From assembly GCF_003991975.1 (NCBI RefSeq), contig NZ_CP029822.1:2691648-2755647 (forward strand): a stretch of 64,000 nucleotides of DNA. The letters run 5' to 3'. The stretch is from Entomomonas moraniae (GTDB lineage Bacteria; Pseudomonadota; Gammaproteobacteria; Pseudomonadales; Pseudomonadaceae). The notes under the pieces are model-generated. The model was not told the origin of the DNA and did not search any database. It saw nothing but the letters and a program-made list of their open reading frames with translations. A program made the position numbers and the translations under genes. Positions 1 through 11,244 of the stretch are shown piece by piece. Every line of letters starts with the position of its first letter. Position 1 is the first letter of the stretch.

Positions 1-1103
1 CCTTTACCATCATGACGATATTGAGGGTTAACCGCTAAACAAGCAAGCTCTCCTGCTACTGAGTCAGCGATTGGGTACAGCGCTGCACAGGCAATGATCA
101 TTCCTTCGCGCTCAATAATAGTAAATTGCTCAATCTCACGCTCTAATACTTCACGAGAGCGACGTACCAAAATACCTTGTTCTTCTAACGGCCTAATGAG
201 CTCCATTAAACCGCCAACATCTTCAATGGTTGCTTCTCTAATCGTTTCAAACTGTTCTTGTGCTATTAGGGTGCCATTTCCTTCGCGACTAAATAATTCC
301 TCTAATAGAGCGCCATTTTCTGCATAAGATACAATTTGAGCCCTTTGTACACCTTGCCGACAAGCTTCTGTCGCGGTTGTTAATAATTTTGCTTGATAAT
401 GGTTGGCGAGTCTTTCTATATGGGACACTGCCTCATGAGGGCGTAGTTCTCTAATTAGCTGCCCTTGCTCATCGAAAATACCTTTTTCTTCTCCGTAGAG
501 GATAAGTTTATCCGCTTGTAGTTTGATTGCTGTAAACATGGCGATGTCTTCCCCAGACAAGTTAAAAATCTCGCCTGTGGGGGAGTAACCTAAGGGAGAA
601 AGCAAAACGATATTGTTTTCATCTAGCTGGCGGCAAATACCTTTTCTGTCAATACGGCGAACTTCACCTGTGTGCTGAAAATCAATACCATCAACCACGC
701 CAATGGGTTTGGCAGTTACAAAATTGCCACTGGTTACACGTAATCTTGCACCTTGCATCGGTGATGAGGCAAGATCCATTGATAGTTTAGCTTCAAATGT
801 GCTGCGAAGTCGCCCTACAACCTCTATGACGCAGTCTAGTATTTCAGCATTCGTCACACGTAATCCGTGGTGATAATGGGGTGATATTTTTTTGTCCGCG
901 ATCTTTTTATTAATTTGTGGGCGAGAACCATTAACTAAAACAAGTCGAACACCTAAACTATGTAATAACACAAGGTCATAAATAATATTATTAAAATTTG
1001 GATGCTCAACTGCCTCGCCAGGAATCATTACCACAAAGGTTTTACCCCGATGGGCATTGATATAAGGGGAAGCTTGGCGTAGCCATTGTACGTAGTAAGA
1101 CAT
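1..1103 (-). CDS. argA: N-acetylglutamate synthase, C-terminus cut by window edge
   Basis: Makes N-acetylglutamate from glutamate and acetyl-CoA, the first step of arginine synthesis in the cytoplasm. Reading the minus strand from ATG at 1103 gives an open frame of 367 codons running off the left edge. The first part is an amino-acid-kinase fold (it begins MSYYVQWLRQASPY and contains the segment LVNGSRPQI); from about residue 280 a GNAT acetyltransferase domain follows, with ELACLAVNPQYRHDGKG at the edge, the start of the acetyl-CoA loop. Pseudomonas ArgA is a little over 430 residues, so roughly 65 are missing. It lies 85 bases downstream of argE on the same strand, so the two arginine genes may be co-transcribed. 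High confidence in function. Confidence 0.93.
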   Translation of the reverse strand, partial: MSYYVQWLRQASPYINAHRGKTFVVMIPGEAVEHPNFNNIIYDLVLLHSLGVRLVLVNGSRPQINKKIADKKISPHYHHGLRVTNAEILDCVIEVVGRLRSTFEAKLSMDLASSPMQGARLRVTSGNFVTAKPIGVVDGIDFQHTGEVRRIDRKGICRQLDENNIVLLSPLGYSPTGEIFNLSGEDIAMFTAIKLQADKLILYGEEKGIFDEQGQLIRELRPHEAVSHIERLANHYQAKLLTTATEACRQGVQRAQIVSYAENGALLEELFSREGNGTLIAQEQFETIREATIEDVGGLMELIRPLEEQGILVRRSREVLEREIEQFTIIEREGMIIACAALYPIADSVAGELACLAVNPQYRHDGK

Positions 1104-1188
1104 AATAAGAACCTATGATTAAAACAAGAAAATACAGTTATTTATTTAAGTGTTTGTTATTTCGTCGCTGTTTCAATGCGTAAGGCTC

Positions 1189-2328
1189 CTATGATAAGCA
1201 GTAATGTGTTATTAGTTGGCGCAATAATAACGTATAAGGCTCTATTTGAGAAAGTGATAAGTACTCATTGGGTTGATGGGCTTGGTCAATAGAGCCCGCA
1301 CCTAGAATGATCGTATCACCAACAACTTGTTGAATAAAGGGGGCTTCGGTTGCAAATGCAACAGACTCACTGGTGAGTCCTGTGAGTTTTTCGGCAAGTT
1401 TGACTAGTTCACTGTTGGCATTTTGTTCAAAGGCTGGAATATCTCCAAACAGTGGTTGATAATTAAGGGATACTTGGTGCTTTTCAATGATAGGTGTTAA
1501 CTGTTGAATGATCGTTGCTCTTAAATCATCAGCAACCATGGTTGGTAATGGCCTAAGATCAAACTCTAAGGCACATTGCCCACAAATACGGTTGGGGTTA
1601 TCGCCCCCATGAATGCAACCTAGGTTTAATGTAGGGTAGGGCACAGAAAAAAGAGGATTTTGATAATGTTGTTGCCATTTACTACGTAATTTTAGCAGTG
1701 TTGTCATGGCCTCATTCATTGCTTCCAGCGCACTGTGACCTAACGTAGGATTAGAAGAGTGGCCACTTTGCCCAATCATTTCGATACGGTCCATCATTAT
1801 GCCTTTGTGCAGGCGAATGGGGTGTAGGTTAGTGGGTTCGCCAATGACGGCAGCACGTCCAAATTTTTGTTTGCTAGCTAACAAGGTGCGAGCACCGTTC
1901 ATGGAGCTTTCTTCGTCACAGGTTGCTAAAATAAATAAGGGTTGCTTAAAAGGTTTATTTAACAAAGGTTGTAAGGCTTTTATTGCGATTGCGAAAAAGC
2001 CTTTCATGTCACAACTACCTAAACCGTACCAACGATTATCCGCTTCGTAAAGGTCAAGAGGATTACTTGCCCAGTGAGTTTCATCATAAGGTACCGTGTC
2101 AGTATGCCCTGCTAAAACAAAACCGCCTGTACCTGAGCCATATTGTGCAAGTAAATTATATTTACCCTCTGCAACGGCTTGTATTTCAAGTTTAAATCCT
2201 AACTCGTCTAACCATGAAGCCAGTAAATCGATCACTTCTTTATTGCTTTGATCAAGATTAGCTTGGGTTGAGCTGACGGAGTTTGTCCGTAGTAGCTGTT
2301 TAAACTGTTGCTTAAAGTCAGGTAGCAT
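1189..2328 (-). CDS. argE: Acetylornithine deacetylase
   Basis: Cytoplasmic M20 zinc peptidase-family enzyme that hydrolyses N-acetylornithine to ornithine and acetate. The 379-residue length is normal for ArgE. The M20 metal motifs are visible: AGHTDTVP near residue 73, the catalytic pair in CDEESS near residue 138, and a further ligand in IGEPTN near residue 162. A dimerisation domain follows (from about 175 to 285), and the last part returns to the catalytic domain. Its start lies 3 bases after the trpS stop, which implies translation from the same message. Co-location with argA supports ArgE over the related DapE. Both a deacetylating ArgE route and ArgA are present, so the linear pathway could operate. 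Confidence 0.92.
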   Translation of the reverse strand: MLPDFKQQFKQLLRTNSVSSTQANLDQSNKEVIDLLASWLDELGFKLEIQAVAEGKYNLLAQYGSGTGGFVLAGHTDTVPYDETHWASNPLDLYEADNRWYGLGSCDMKGFFAIAIKALQPLLNKPFKQPLFILATCDEESSMNGARTLLASKQKFGRAAVIGEPTNLHPIRLHKGIMMDRIEMIGQSGHSSNPTLGHSALEAMNEAMTTLLKLRSKWQQHYQNPLFSVPYPTLNLGCIHGGDNPNRICGQCALEFDLRPLPTMVADDLRATIIQQLTPIIEKHQVSLNYQPLFGDIPAFEQNANSELVKLAEKLTGLTSESVAFATEAPFIQQVVGDTIILGAGSIDQAHQPNEYLSLSQIEPYTLLLRQLITHYCLS

Positions 2329-2331
2329 TCT

Positions 2332-3690
2332 TTACTCTTCGCTAGCCAGTGATTCTAGCGCTTCATTTACTGCACTGATTAATGTTTTTAACGCTTCTTC
2401 ATCGGTACAATAAGGGCTTTGAGCAATGAATTCATTTTCCCAATAGAGAGTTACTTGTGAATTTTCACTGGTGAGCTGGCGCGATGTAGGTGTATTAATC
2501 AATTGTTGGGTTAATACGCCAATTTCTTTAGGGTTTGTAAAGCCTTTTGATAGTAAAAGCTCATCACCATTAGCAGCTACTAAGCGGAAATGGAAATGAC
2601 CGTCTTTTTCTCTAAAACTAACAAAGCGCGCTGCTTTGGCTGCTTTTTTCTTTTGTTTATCATTAGTTGTGAGCTGTTGATTAAAATTACGCAAACCTAC
2701 TGACTCTCTAAGCTCTTGTAAGAAAGGTTTAGCAAGTTTTCTTGCTTTAGCTGCACCTGCTTGTAAAATATCTTCAATATCATTGGGTTTAGCCAATAAA
2801 GCATGATAGTGTTCGCGAGGCGCACTTAGCTCATTGTTAATCAGTGTAAATAATTGTTGTTTAGCCTCACCCCAGCCTAAGCCCTGTTTAAGGTCGTGGT
2901 AGAAGGCTTCTGTTTGTTGTAGTGTTGCAAAGGCTTTGTAAAGCGTGAATAAGTGTGCCTCATCAGGGTCTTTGGGTTCACCAGGGAGCTTTGAGTCAGT
3001 AACTATCTTCGAAATGGCCTCTTTTAGTTCTTTTTCTGGGCTAAATAAAGGAATGGTATTGTTATAGCTTTTGGACATTTTACGACCATCTAAGCCAGGA
3101 AGTGTCGCAACAGCTTCTTCAATGAGTGCCTCTGGCAACGTAAATAGATCTTTTCCTTGACCATAGAGCATATTGAAACGTTGGGCAATGTCTCTCGCCA
3201 TTTCAACGTGTTGGATTTGATCACGACCCACAGGTATTTTATTGGCATTGAACATTAAAATATCAGCTGCCATAAGCACCGGGTAGCAGAATAATCCCAT
3301 GGTAATCCCTGCATCAGGGTCTTCATTTTGCTCTAAGTTCTTATCTACCGAAGCTTTATAAGCGTGAGCGCGATTAAGTAATCCTTTAGCTGAAACACAG
3401 GTTAATAACCACATGAGTTCAGGTATTTCAGGGATATCTGACTGACGGTAGAAAGTGACCCGTTCAGGATTTAGGCCACTGGCTAACCATGTGGCGGCAA
3501 GTTCTAGACGAGACTTTTGTATACGCAAGGGGTCATCACACTTAATAAGTGCATGATAATCGGCTAGAAAATAAAAAGAATCAACATCTGTTTGTAGGCT
3601 AGCTCTTATTGCGGGACGAATAGCCCCTGCATAATTACCTAAATGAGGTGTACCTGTTGTTGTAATACCTGTAAGAACACGAGTTTTCAT
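2332..3690 (-). CDS. trpS: Tryptophan--tRNA ligase, long Pseudomonas-type form
   Basis: Charges tRNA-Trp with tryptophan. It is a class I synthetase: the HIGH-equivalent is TPHLGNY near residue 14 and the KMSKS loop is [10 protein letters not shown] near residue 207. At 452 residues it is about 110 longer than the enzyme of enteric bacteria. The extra C-terminal part, after about residue 340, holds a Lys/Ala-rich linker and then a segment ([16 protein letters not shown] and onward) that resembles the small DUF1508/YegP fold; that assignment is my inference. The same extended form is usual in Pseudomonas. It sits between the alpha/beta hydrolase gene (26 bases upstream) and argE (3 bases downstream), probably in one operon. 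Confidence 0.95.
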   Translation of the reverse strand: MKTRVLTGITTTGTPHLGNYAGAIRPAIRASLQTDVDSFYFLADYHALIKCDDPLRIQKSRLELAATWLASGLNPERVTFYRQSDIPEIPELMWLLTCVSAKGLLNRAHAYKASVDKNLEQNEDPDAGITMGLFCYPVLMAADILMFNANKIPVGRDQIQHVEMARDIAQRFNMLYGQGKDLFTLPEALIEEAVATLPGLDGRKMSKSYNNTIPLFSPEKELKEAISKIVTDSKLPGEPKDPDEAHLFTLYKAFATLQQTEAFYHDLKQGLGWGEAKQQLFTLINNELSAPREHYHALLAKPNDIEDILQAGAAKARKLAKPFLQELRESVGLRNFNQQLTTNDKQKKKAAKAARFVSFREKDGHFHFRLVAANGDELLLSKGFTNPKEIGVLTQQLINTPTSRQLTSENSQVTLYWENEFIAQSPYCTDEEALKTLISAVNEALESLASEE

Positions 3691-3716
3691 AAAATGACCA
3701 TTTTGTTTAAATTAAA

Positions 3717-4349
3717 TTATTGAAGATAAGGTGCTACCAAGTCTTTAAGTTCGGTTAAGCGTCCATGAAAGAAATGGCTGCATTCAGGAACAGTAAGCAA
3801 TGTATGCTCGATAGTTAAATGGTTGCTCCAATCATAAACGATTTGGGGGGTGACGACTTCGTCAGCCTCAGGTTGAATCACTAATAAAGGGCAGCTAGTG
3901 GGTAGTTTCCCCTTAATATCAAATCGCTCAACAGGTGGTGCTATCATGATTAGTTGTTTAATAGGCGTTCCTTGTTGCTCTAATTGTCCCGCCAAGCATG
4001 CGGCGACACACGAGCCAAAAGAAAATCCCATGATGATAATGGGTTGATTAGGATTTTTTGCTTGTAGCCACTCAAGTGCTGCTTTAGCATCGGCTGTTTC
4101 ACCCACACCTTCACCGTAAGTTCCTTCGCTTTTTCCTACGCCCCTAAAGTTAAAGCGTAGCGTTGACCATTGATTATCTCGAGCAGTACGTTGTAATGTT
4201 GCGACTACTTTGTTTTGCATCGTTCCTGCATAGAGTGGATGGGGGTGACAAATAAGAGCAATACCTTTAGCATCAGGTTGTTCGCAATAGAGTGCTTCAA
4301 GCTTACCCGCTGGGCCATTAATAAATAGTACAATTTCTTGAGTTGACAA
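3717..4349 (-). CDS. Alpha/beta-fold hydrolase of unknown substrate
   Basis: A 210-residue cytoplasmic alpha/beta hydrolase. The nucleophile elbow GFSFGS is near residue 108, the oxyanion region is HPHPLYAGT near residue 35, and a late Asp (EADEVV) and His (CSHFFHG) complete a Ser-Asp-His triad. No signal peptide is seen. Proteins with this HPHP(L/F)xGGT-like signature are common next to trpS in Pseudomonas and are usually annotated only as hydrolase or dienelactone-hydrolase-like; the substrate is not known to me. It is the first gene of the minus-strand run hydrolase-trpS-argE-argA and diverges from yhcB across 139 bases. Confidence 0.85.
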   Translation of the reverse strand: MSTQEIVLFINGPAGKLEALYCEQPDAKGIALICHPHPLYAGTMQNKVVATLQRTARDNQWSTLRFNFRGVGKSEGTYGEGVGETADAKAALEWLQAKNPNQPIIIMGFSFGSCVAACLAGQLEQQGTPIKQLIMIAPPVERFDIKGKLPTSCPLLVIQPEADEVVTPQIVYDWSNHLTIEHTLLTVPECSHFFHGRLTELKDLVAPYLQ

Positions 4350-4488
4350 CGTTAAGCTCCGTGTCCAATATATAATAAATGATTTAACTATATTAAAAAT
4401 AAATTTTAAATCAATGGTTTTTTGTTTGATACAATTACTTTGTAATATTTCCTTTGTGGGTTAATTATATAGCAAGAGAGGCACGAAG

Positions 4489-4968
4489 ATGGAGATGGGC
4501 TTAGTAGTAATTATTGCGATCGTAGCATTTTTAGTAGGTGTGCTGGGTGGTTTTTTAGTGAGTAAAGCAACTGCTGGACGTGACAGCTCAGGTAATTTGA
4601 AGAATCAAATGGATAGTTTACAGGGGCGTTTTTCAGACTATCAAACGGAAGTGGCTAATCATTTTAATAAAACAGCAAGTATCGCTCAGAAGTTCTCACA
4701 AAGTTATCAGGAAATGCAGTCACATTTACAGCATTCGGTGGAAACTCTTGTGTCTGATAGTGAGTTAAGATCAAGATTATTATCTGAAATTAAAATGGAT
4801 GAGTTGAAAGCTTTGGATTATTCCGCTGAAGGCCAAGTTGAACAAGATATTCCAGAGCAAGAAACTACGGCAGTTAACACATATAACGATACCCCTCGTG
4901 ATTATGCGCCTAAAGTACCGGGAGAGGTAGGTACTCTTGCTGAAGAGTTTAGCGCTAAACGTAAGTAA
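4489..4968 (+). CDS. yhcB: YhcB/ZapG (DUF1043) inner-membrane division/envelope protein
   Basis: A 159-residue protein with one N-terminal membrane segment (residues about 4-26, LVVIIAIVAFLVGVLGGF) followed by a coiled-coil region (to about 105) and an acidic, low-complexity tail. This is the layout of YhcB, which in enteric bacteria links cell-envelope growth and division. The sequence SLQGRFSDYQTEVANHF then FSQSYQEMQSHL is typical of the family. A purine-rich stretch (AGAGAGGCACGAAG) lies just before the ATG. The gene stands alone between two divergent or differently regulated units and is followed by a strong inverted repeat. Confidence 0.85.
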   Translation: MEMGLVVIIAIVAFLVGVLGGFLVSKATAGRDSSGNLKNQMDSLQGRFSDYQTEVANHFNKTASIAQKFSQSYQEMQSHLQHSVETLVSDSELRSRLLSEIKMDELKALDYSAEGQVEQDIPEQETTAVNTYNDTPRDYAPKVPGEVGTLAEEFSAKRK

Positions 4969-5275
4969 GCTATTATTTCCTTAACCTTAATTATCTTAAG
5001 GTTAAGGAAGCTTGATAAATGTTTATTAAATAACGTTTGACCCATTATAAAAATAGCATTTTTAATTAGTTAACATTTTCCAATATTTCAATAAGATAGT
5101 TAAGTAGTATTGGCTTATTTTAGTGTGAATATATTTCATCTTGAATAAAACGCAAATTCAAAAATAACTATTTTCTTTTAAAATAAACTATTACTCCTTT
5201 AATCTTCGTAATAAAATAACCTATACTATACGGCTATTTTCAGCCAGTGCTTTGTTCTTCTTAAGAGGTTAAATA
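4969..5275. other. Non-coding spacer between yhcB and mnmG
   Basis: About 300 bases, very AT-rich, with no gene-like frame. The left end carries a 14-base-pair inverted repeat (separate entry). A possible mnmG promoter has a TATACT -10 element at 5222-5227, but the matching -35 position (about 5199-5204) is poor, so I rate it weak. A clear ribosome-binding sequence AAGAGG at 5263-5268 precedes the GTG start of mnmG. I see no DnaA-box cluster here, so I do not call an origin. Confidence 0.6.
4977..5009 (+). terminator. Perfect 14-bp inverted repeat after yhcB, probable terminator
   Basis: Arms at 4977-4990 and 4996-5009 are perfectly complementary with a 5-base loop (TTATC). It begins 8 bases after the yhcB stop. 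No T-run follows on the plus strand, so it may act as an mRNA 3' end stabiliser or a weak terminator instead of a classic intrinsic terminator. Confidence 0.6.
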
Positions 5276-7165
5276 GTGGACTTTCCCAGTCGATTTGGAG
5301 TCATTGTAGTAGGTGGTGGTCATGCAGGTACAGAGGCAGCGTTGGCTGCTGCGCGCATGGGAGTAAAAACACTTCTCCTGACTCATAATATTGAAACATT
5401 AGGCCAAATGAGTTGCAACCCTGCTATTGGTGGTATTGGGAAAAGTCATATTGTCCGAGAAATTGATGCGTTGGGTGGTGAGATGGCACATGCTGCCGAT
5501 AAATCAGGCATTCAGTTTCGTATCTTAAATAGCCGCAAAGGGCCTGCCGTTAGAGCAACCAGGGCTCAGGCTGATCGCATACTCTATAAAGCGGCTATTC
5601 GTTATAAGTTAGAGAACCAGCCTAATCTTTGGCTATTTCAACAAGCCTGTGATGATTTAATTGTTGAGGGAGCTGATGTTAAAGGCGTTGTTACACAAAT
5701 GGGCGTTAGGTTTTTATCTGATACCGTTGTGTTGACTGCAGGTACTTTTTTAAATGGTTTAGTGCATATTGGTTTAGAGCATCATTCTGCTGGACGGGCA
5801 GGGGATCCTCCTGCTATTGCATTAGGTAGTCGATTAAGAGAATTACCTCTTCGCGTAGGGCGTTTAAAAACAGGGACACCGCCTCGTATTGATGCAAGAA
5901 GCGTTGACTTTTCAGTTATGATTGAGCAACCGGGCGATTTTCCTTTGCCTGTGATGTCTTTTTTAGGCAGTGTTGATGAGCATCCTCAGCAAATTAGTTG
6001 TTGGGCTACCGCAACCAATGCGCGCACCCATGAAATTATTGCAGCCAATTTGGATCGTTCACCTATGTACTCAGGTGTTATTGAGGGTATTGGTCCACGT
6101 TACTGCCCTTCTATTGAAGATAAAATTCACCGTTTTGCGGATAAAGAAAGTCATCAAATCTTTTTAGAACCAGAAGGTTTAACGACAAACGAATTATACC
6201 CCAATGGTATATCTACCTCGTTGCCTTTTGATGTGCAATTGGATTTTGTACATAGCATGAAAGGGTTAGAAAATGCTCATATTCTTCGTCCTGGTTATGC
6301 CATAGAGTATGATTTTTTTGATCCCAGAGATTTAAAAACAAGCTTAGAGACAAAACACTTAAATAATTTGTTTTTTGCGGGTCAAATTAATGGGACAACA
6401 GGCTATGAAGAGGCTGCTGCGCAAGGTTTGTTGGCGGGTAGTAACGCGGCATTAAAATCACAGGGTAAAGAGAGTTGGTGCCCTCGTCGTGATGAGGCGT
6501 ATTTAGGCGTTTTAGTTGACGATCTTATTACATTAGGTACTTCTGAACCTTACCGAATGTTTACCTCGCGTGCAGAGTATCGCCTTATTTTAAGAGAAGA
6601 TAATGCGGATTTACGTTTGACGGAGAAGGGGCGCGAGTTAGGATTAGTTGATGATGCCCGTTGGGATGCATTTTGTCGTAAGCGTGAGAATATTATAAAA
6701 GATACAGAGCGCTTAAAAACGACATGGATATTACCTAATACACCTAAGGGTGATGCGGTTATTAAAAAGTTTAATACAGCATTAACGCATGAATATAACT
6801 TACTTAGTTTACTGGCTCGTCCTGAGGTGGATTTTAAATCACTGATGGAAACGGTTGGTATTGATGATATTGATGACCAAGTTGCAGAGCAATTAGAAAT
6901 TCAAACGAAGTACTCAGGTTATATTAATCGGCAATATGAAGAGATAGAGCGGTTGCGTGACAGTGAAAATGTTGTATTGCCAGATAGTCTTGATTTTACT
7001 GCTATCTCTGGGCTTTCGAAAGAAATTCAGCAAAAATTAATAACTGTAAAGCCTCAAACATTAGGGCAAGCTTCTAGAATACCAGGTGTAACGCCTGCAG
7101 CTGTTTCATTGCTCATGGTTTATTTAAAGAAACATAATATGAGTCGTCAACTGGAGCGGCATTGA
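5276..7165 (+). CDS. mnmG: tRNA uridine-5-carboxymethylaminomethyl modification enzyme MnmG (GidA)
   Basis: FAD protein that with MnmE installs the (carboxymethyl)aminomethyl group on wobble uridine 34 of several tRNAs. The N-terminal dinucleotide-binding motif [19 protein letters not shown] is near residue 11, followed by the MnmG signature [18 protein letters not shown] near residue 48; [15 protein letters not shown] lies near residue 370. Length 629 is typical. The start is GTG, chosen because AAGAGG sits 7 bases upstream and the frame opens directly with the family N-terminus. The stop overlaps the rsmG ATG by one base. mnmE is not next to it in this window, unlike the arrangement in many gammaproteobacteria. 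Confidence 0.97.
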   Translation: MDFPSRFGVIVVGGGHAGTEAALAAARMGVKTLLLTHNIETLGQMSCNPAIGGIGKSHIVREIDALGGEMAHAADKSGIQFRILNSRKGPAVRATRAQADRILYKAAIRYKLENQPNLWLFQQACDDLIVEGADVKGVVTQMGVRFLSDTVVLTAGTFLNGLVHIGLEHHSAGRAGDPPAIALGSRLRELPLRVGRLKTGTPPRIDARSVDFSVMIEQPGDFPLPVMSFLGSVDEHPQQISCWATATNARTHEIIAANLDRSPMYSGVIEGIGPRYCPSIEDKIHRFADKESHQIFLEPEGLTTNELYPNGISTSLPFDVQLDFVHSMKGLENAHILRPGYAIEYDFFDPRDLKTSLETKHLNNLFFAGQINGTTGYEEAAAQGLLAGSNAALKSQGKESWCPRRDEAYLGVLVDDLITLGTSEPYRMFTSRAEYRLILREDNADLRLTEKGRELGLVDDARWDAFCRKRENIIKDTERLKTTWILPNTPKGDAVIKKFNTALTHEYNLLSLLARPEVDFKSLMETVGIDDIDDQVAEQLEIQTKYSGYINRQYEEIERLRDSENVVLPDSLDFTAISGLSKEIQQKLITVKPQTLGQASRIPGVTPAAVSLLMVYLKKHNMSRQLERH

Positions 7166-7806
7166 TGGCGTTAGTTACCCAACAGCAGGTTGATATCTTA
7201 AAGCATGGTATAAAGCAGCTAAATATAGCTGTTTCACCAGAACAGCAACAGCTATTGTTGAGTTATTTAGCGTTGTTGGCAAAATGGAATAAAGCATATA
7301 ATTTAACGGCTATTCGGGATATCAACCAAATGGTATCACGCCATCTGTTGGATAGTTTAAGCATTGTTCCGTATATTAAGGGTGAGTATTGGTTAGATGT
7401 GGGTAGTGGTGGTGGTATGCCCGGTATTCCATTAGCCATTATGTTTCGTGATATACAGTTCGTATTGCTGGACAGTAATGGTAAAAAAACAAGATTTTTA
7501 ACTCAAGTGGTTCTTGAGCTAAAATTGGCTAATGTTAAGATTGTTAATGAGCGTGTTGAATCGTTTCACGTGAAACAAACTTTTTCCGGTATTGTATCGA
7601 GAGCGTTTAGTTCAATAGAGGACTTTGTCACGTTGACTAAGCATTTAGCTAATGAGAGTACAAGATGGTTTGCAATGAAGGGGATTTACCCTGAAGATGA
7701 GTTGCAAGCACTTCCTGAAAACTTTAAAGTAGAAGCAAATTATTCGTTGACGGTGCCAAATTGTGAAGGGCAACGACATTTGCTTATTATTCAATATCAC
7801 CCATAA
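7165..7806 (+). CDS. rsmG: 16S rRNA (guanine-527-N7)-methyltransferase RsmG (GidB)
   Basis: Methylates N7 of G527 in 16S rRNA using S-adenosylmethionine. The SAM-binding motif [14 protein letters not shown] is near residue 74 and [10 protein letters not shown] near residue 144; length about 213 is normal. I chose ATG at 7165 (overlapping the mnmG stop) over a TTG at 7162, because GGAG at 7153-7156 then has an 8-base spacing. The gene carries a parS-like palindrome inside its coding sequence at 7562-7577. It forms one transcription unit with mnmG and probably parA-parB. Confidence 0.96.
   Translation: MALVTQQQVDILKHGIKQLNIAVSPEQQQLLLSYLALLAKWNKAYNLTAIRDINQMVSRHLLDSLSIVPYIKGEYWLDVGSGGGMPGIPLAIMFRDIQFVLLDSNGKKTRFLTQVVLELKLANVKIVNERVESFHVKQTFSGIVSRAFSSIEDFVTLTKHLANESTRWFAMKGIYPEDELQALPENFKVEANYSLTVPNCEGQRHLLIIQYHP
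7562..7577. promoter_or_regulatory. parS centromere-like site inside rsmG
   Basis: The 16-mer CGTTTCACGTGAAACA contains a perfect 14-bp palindrome and differs from the widely conserved parS sequence TGTTTCACGTGAAACA only at the first base. It lies about 250 bases upstream of parA, the partition ATPase gene, and parB, whose product loads at such sites. In Pseudomonas parS sites cluster near the origin, so this also hints that the window's mnmG-parB part is origin-proximal. Confidence 0.88.
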
Positions 7807-7817
7807 AAGGTAAGTGA

Positions 7818-8594
7818 ATGGCTAAGGTTATTGCAATTGTTAACCAAAAAGGGGGAGTAGGAAAAACTACTACCTGCATTAATCTGGCCGCTTCTTTGGT
7901 AGCATCTAGAAAGCATGTATTACTTGTTGACCTTGATCCACAAGGCAATGCAACAACGGGTAGTGGCGTTGATAAGCTAGCCTTGGAGCGTTCCATTTAT
8001 GATGTTTTGGTAGGAGACTGTAATTTTGTAGAGGCAATGTTTTTTTCCGAGCAGGCAGGTTATCAATTACTTCCTGCTAATAGGGATTTAACAGCGGCTG
8101 AGGTAGAGCTATTAGAAGTGAATTCGAAAGAGAATCGACTTCGTGAAGCTTTGGCTCCTATCCGCGATAATTATGATTTCATTTTAATAGATTGCCCACC
8201 CTCTTTATCTATGCTGACGGTTAATGCGTTGGTTGCTGCCGATAGTGTTATAATTCCAATGCAGTGTGAGTATTATGCCTTAGAGGGTCTAACTGACTTA
8301 TTAAATACCATTGAAAGGATAAGTCAGTCGCTTAATCCTACACTATGTATTGAAGGGCTGGTGCGGACAATGTATGATTCAAGAATGAGTCTTACTAATG
8401 ATGTGTCAGTTCAATTAGCTGAACACTTCGGTGATAGGCTTTATGAAACGGTAATTCCTCGCAATATCCGCCTGGCAGAAGCCCCCAGTTTTGGATTACC
8501 TGCACTAGTGTATGATAAGCAGTCCAAAGGTGCTGAAGCCTATTTGGCTTTAGCAAAAGAATTAATTAAAAGACAACGTAAGACAAAATCATAA
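7818..8594 (+). CDS. parA: Chromosome partitioning ATPase ParA (Soj)
   Basis: Nucleoid-binding ATPase that moves ParB-parS complexes apart. The deviant Walker A motif KGGVGKTT is near residue 11 and the Walker B-like segment ILIDCPPSLS near residue 116; length 258 is that of chromosomal ParA without the N-terminal DNA-binding domain of plasmid types. A ribosome-binding sequence AAGG precedes the ATG. It follows rsmG by 11 bases and precedes parB by 14, the standard gidA-gidB-parA-parB order. Confidence 0.96.
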   Translation: MAKVIAIVNQKGGVGKTTTCINLAASLVASRKHVLLVDLDPQGNATTGSGVDKLALERSIYDVLVGDCNFVEAMFFSEQAGYQLLPANRDLTAAEVELLEVNSKENRLREALAPIRDNYDFILIDCPPSLSMLTVNALVAADSVIIPMQCEYYALEGLTDLLNTIERISQSLNPTLCIEGLVRTMYDSRMSLTNDVSVQLAEHFGDRLYETVIPRNIRLAEAPSFGLPALVYDKQSKGAEAYLALAKELIKRQRKTKS

Positions 8595-8608
8595 GGAACG
8601 ACAAAAGC

Positions 8609-9481
8609 ATGGCTGTAAAGAAAAGAGGTCTAGGCCGAGGGTTAGATGCATTACTTGGGGGGAACTCAGCATCGATTATTCCGGATCAAACGGCTATTGT
8701 AGCTCAAAGTGAATTACAACAGTTGCCTCTCGATATTATTCAGCGTGGAAAATACCAGCCTCGTCGAGATATAGATCCTCAAAGTCTTGAAGAGTTAGCT
8801 CAGTCTATCAAAGCGCAAGGAGTTATGCAGCCTATTGTGGTAAGACCTATAGGAAAAGGGCGTTATGAAATCATTGCAGGTGAAAGGCGCTGGCGAGCTA
8901 GTCAGCAAGCTGGCTTGGATAAAATTCCTGCCCTTGTTCGAGAAATTCCGGATGAAACGGCAATAGCATTAGCGCTGATTGAGAATATTCAACGTGAAGA
9001 CTTGAATCCAATCGAAGAAGCTGTCGCTTTACAACGATTACAGCAAGAGTTTGAATTAACACAGCAACAAGTGGCGGAAGCAGTCGGTAAGTCTAGAACA
9101 GCCGTTACTAACTTATTGCGTTTGATCAGCTTACCAGAAGACATAAAAGTAATGTTAGCTCATGGTGATTTAGAAATGGGACATGCCCGTGCTTTGTTAG
9201 GCTTACCTGCGGAAAGACAGGCAGAGGGGGCACGTTTTATTGTGGCAAGAGGGTTATCTGTTCGTCAAGCTGAAGCATTGGTTCGTCAATGGCTAAATGA
9301 GACTACAGGTAAGATCACTCAAACACAGATTGATCCAGACATAACAAGGCTAGAGCAGAAGCTAGCAGAGCGATTAGGGGCGCCCGTTGTCATAAAGCAT
9401 AATAAAAAAGGAAAAGGTGAACTTGTTATACGCTATAATTCTGTGGATGAGTTGCAGGGTGTCTTAAAGCATATTCATTGA
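8609..9481 (+). CDS. parB: Chromosome partitioning protein ParB (Spo0J)
   Basis: Site-specific DNA-binding CTPase that spreads from parS. Visible parts: N-terminal ParA-interacting stretch KKRGLGRGLDALLG (residues 4-17); ParB/Srx domain with QPIVVRP and GERRWRASQQAG near residue 91; helix-turn-helix region ELTQQQVAEAVGKSRTAVTN near residue 150; C-terminal dimer domain. Length 290 is typical of Pseudomonas. A nearby parS-like site lies in rsmG. The next gene cluster, atp, starts after a 140-base gap with its own likely promoter. Confidence 0.96.
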   Translation: MAVKKRGLGRGLDALLGGNSASIIPDQTAIVAQSELQQLPLDIIQRGKYQPRRDIDPQSLEELAQSIKAQGVMQPIVVRPIGKGRYEIIAGERRWRASQQAGLDKIPALVREIPDETAIALALIENIQREDLNPIEEAVALQRLQQEFELTQQQVAEAVGKSRTAVTNLLRLISLPEDIKVMLAHGDLEMGHARALLGLPAERQAEGARFIVARGLSVRQAEALVRQWLNETTGKITQTQIDPDITRLEQKLAERLGAPVVIKHNKKGKGELVIRYNSVDELQGVLKHIH

Positions 9482-9518
9482 CTGAAGTAATGATTTATAA
9501 AAATAATACAACTTTGTA

Positions 9519-9547
9519 TTGAAGCTTTGCTTGGATACCCCTATACT
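9519..9547 (+). promoter_or_regulatory. Candidate promoter of the atp operon
   Basis: TTGAAG at 9519-9524 and TATACT at 9542-9547 are separated by 17 bases, a good sigma-70-like pair in the gap between parB and atpI. The predicted start would be around 9554, leaving a leader of about 70 bases before the GTG of atpI. Pattern match only. Confidence 0.5.
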
Positions 9548-9622
9548 TTACGTTTAACTAAGTAATAATGATTAGTGCTAATGAAATATAATAGTATTGA
9601 TTTAGAATAGCTGAGTTGATAA

Positions 9623-11160
<1,538 letters not shown>

Positions 11161-11244
11161 GTTATTTGTTATTTAGGGATAAGCAAAGTGCTTAACTTAA
11201 TAATAGAAACTAGCACCAACTCAGATAGCATGGGGTAAATTGTT

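Noticed and set aside
4969-5275. Replication origin next to mnmG
   Set aside because: AT-rich spacer, but no cluster of TTATCCACA-like DnaA boxes and no dnaA, rpmH or rnpA beside it.
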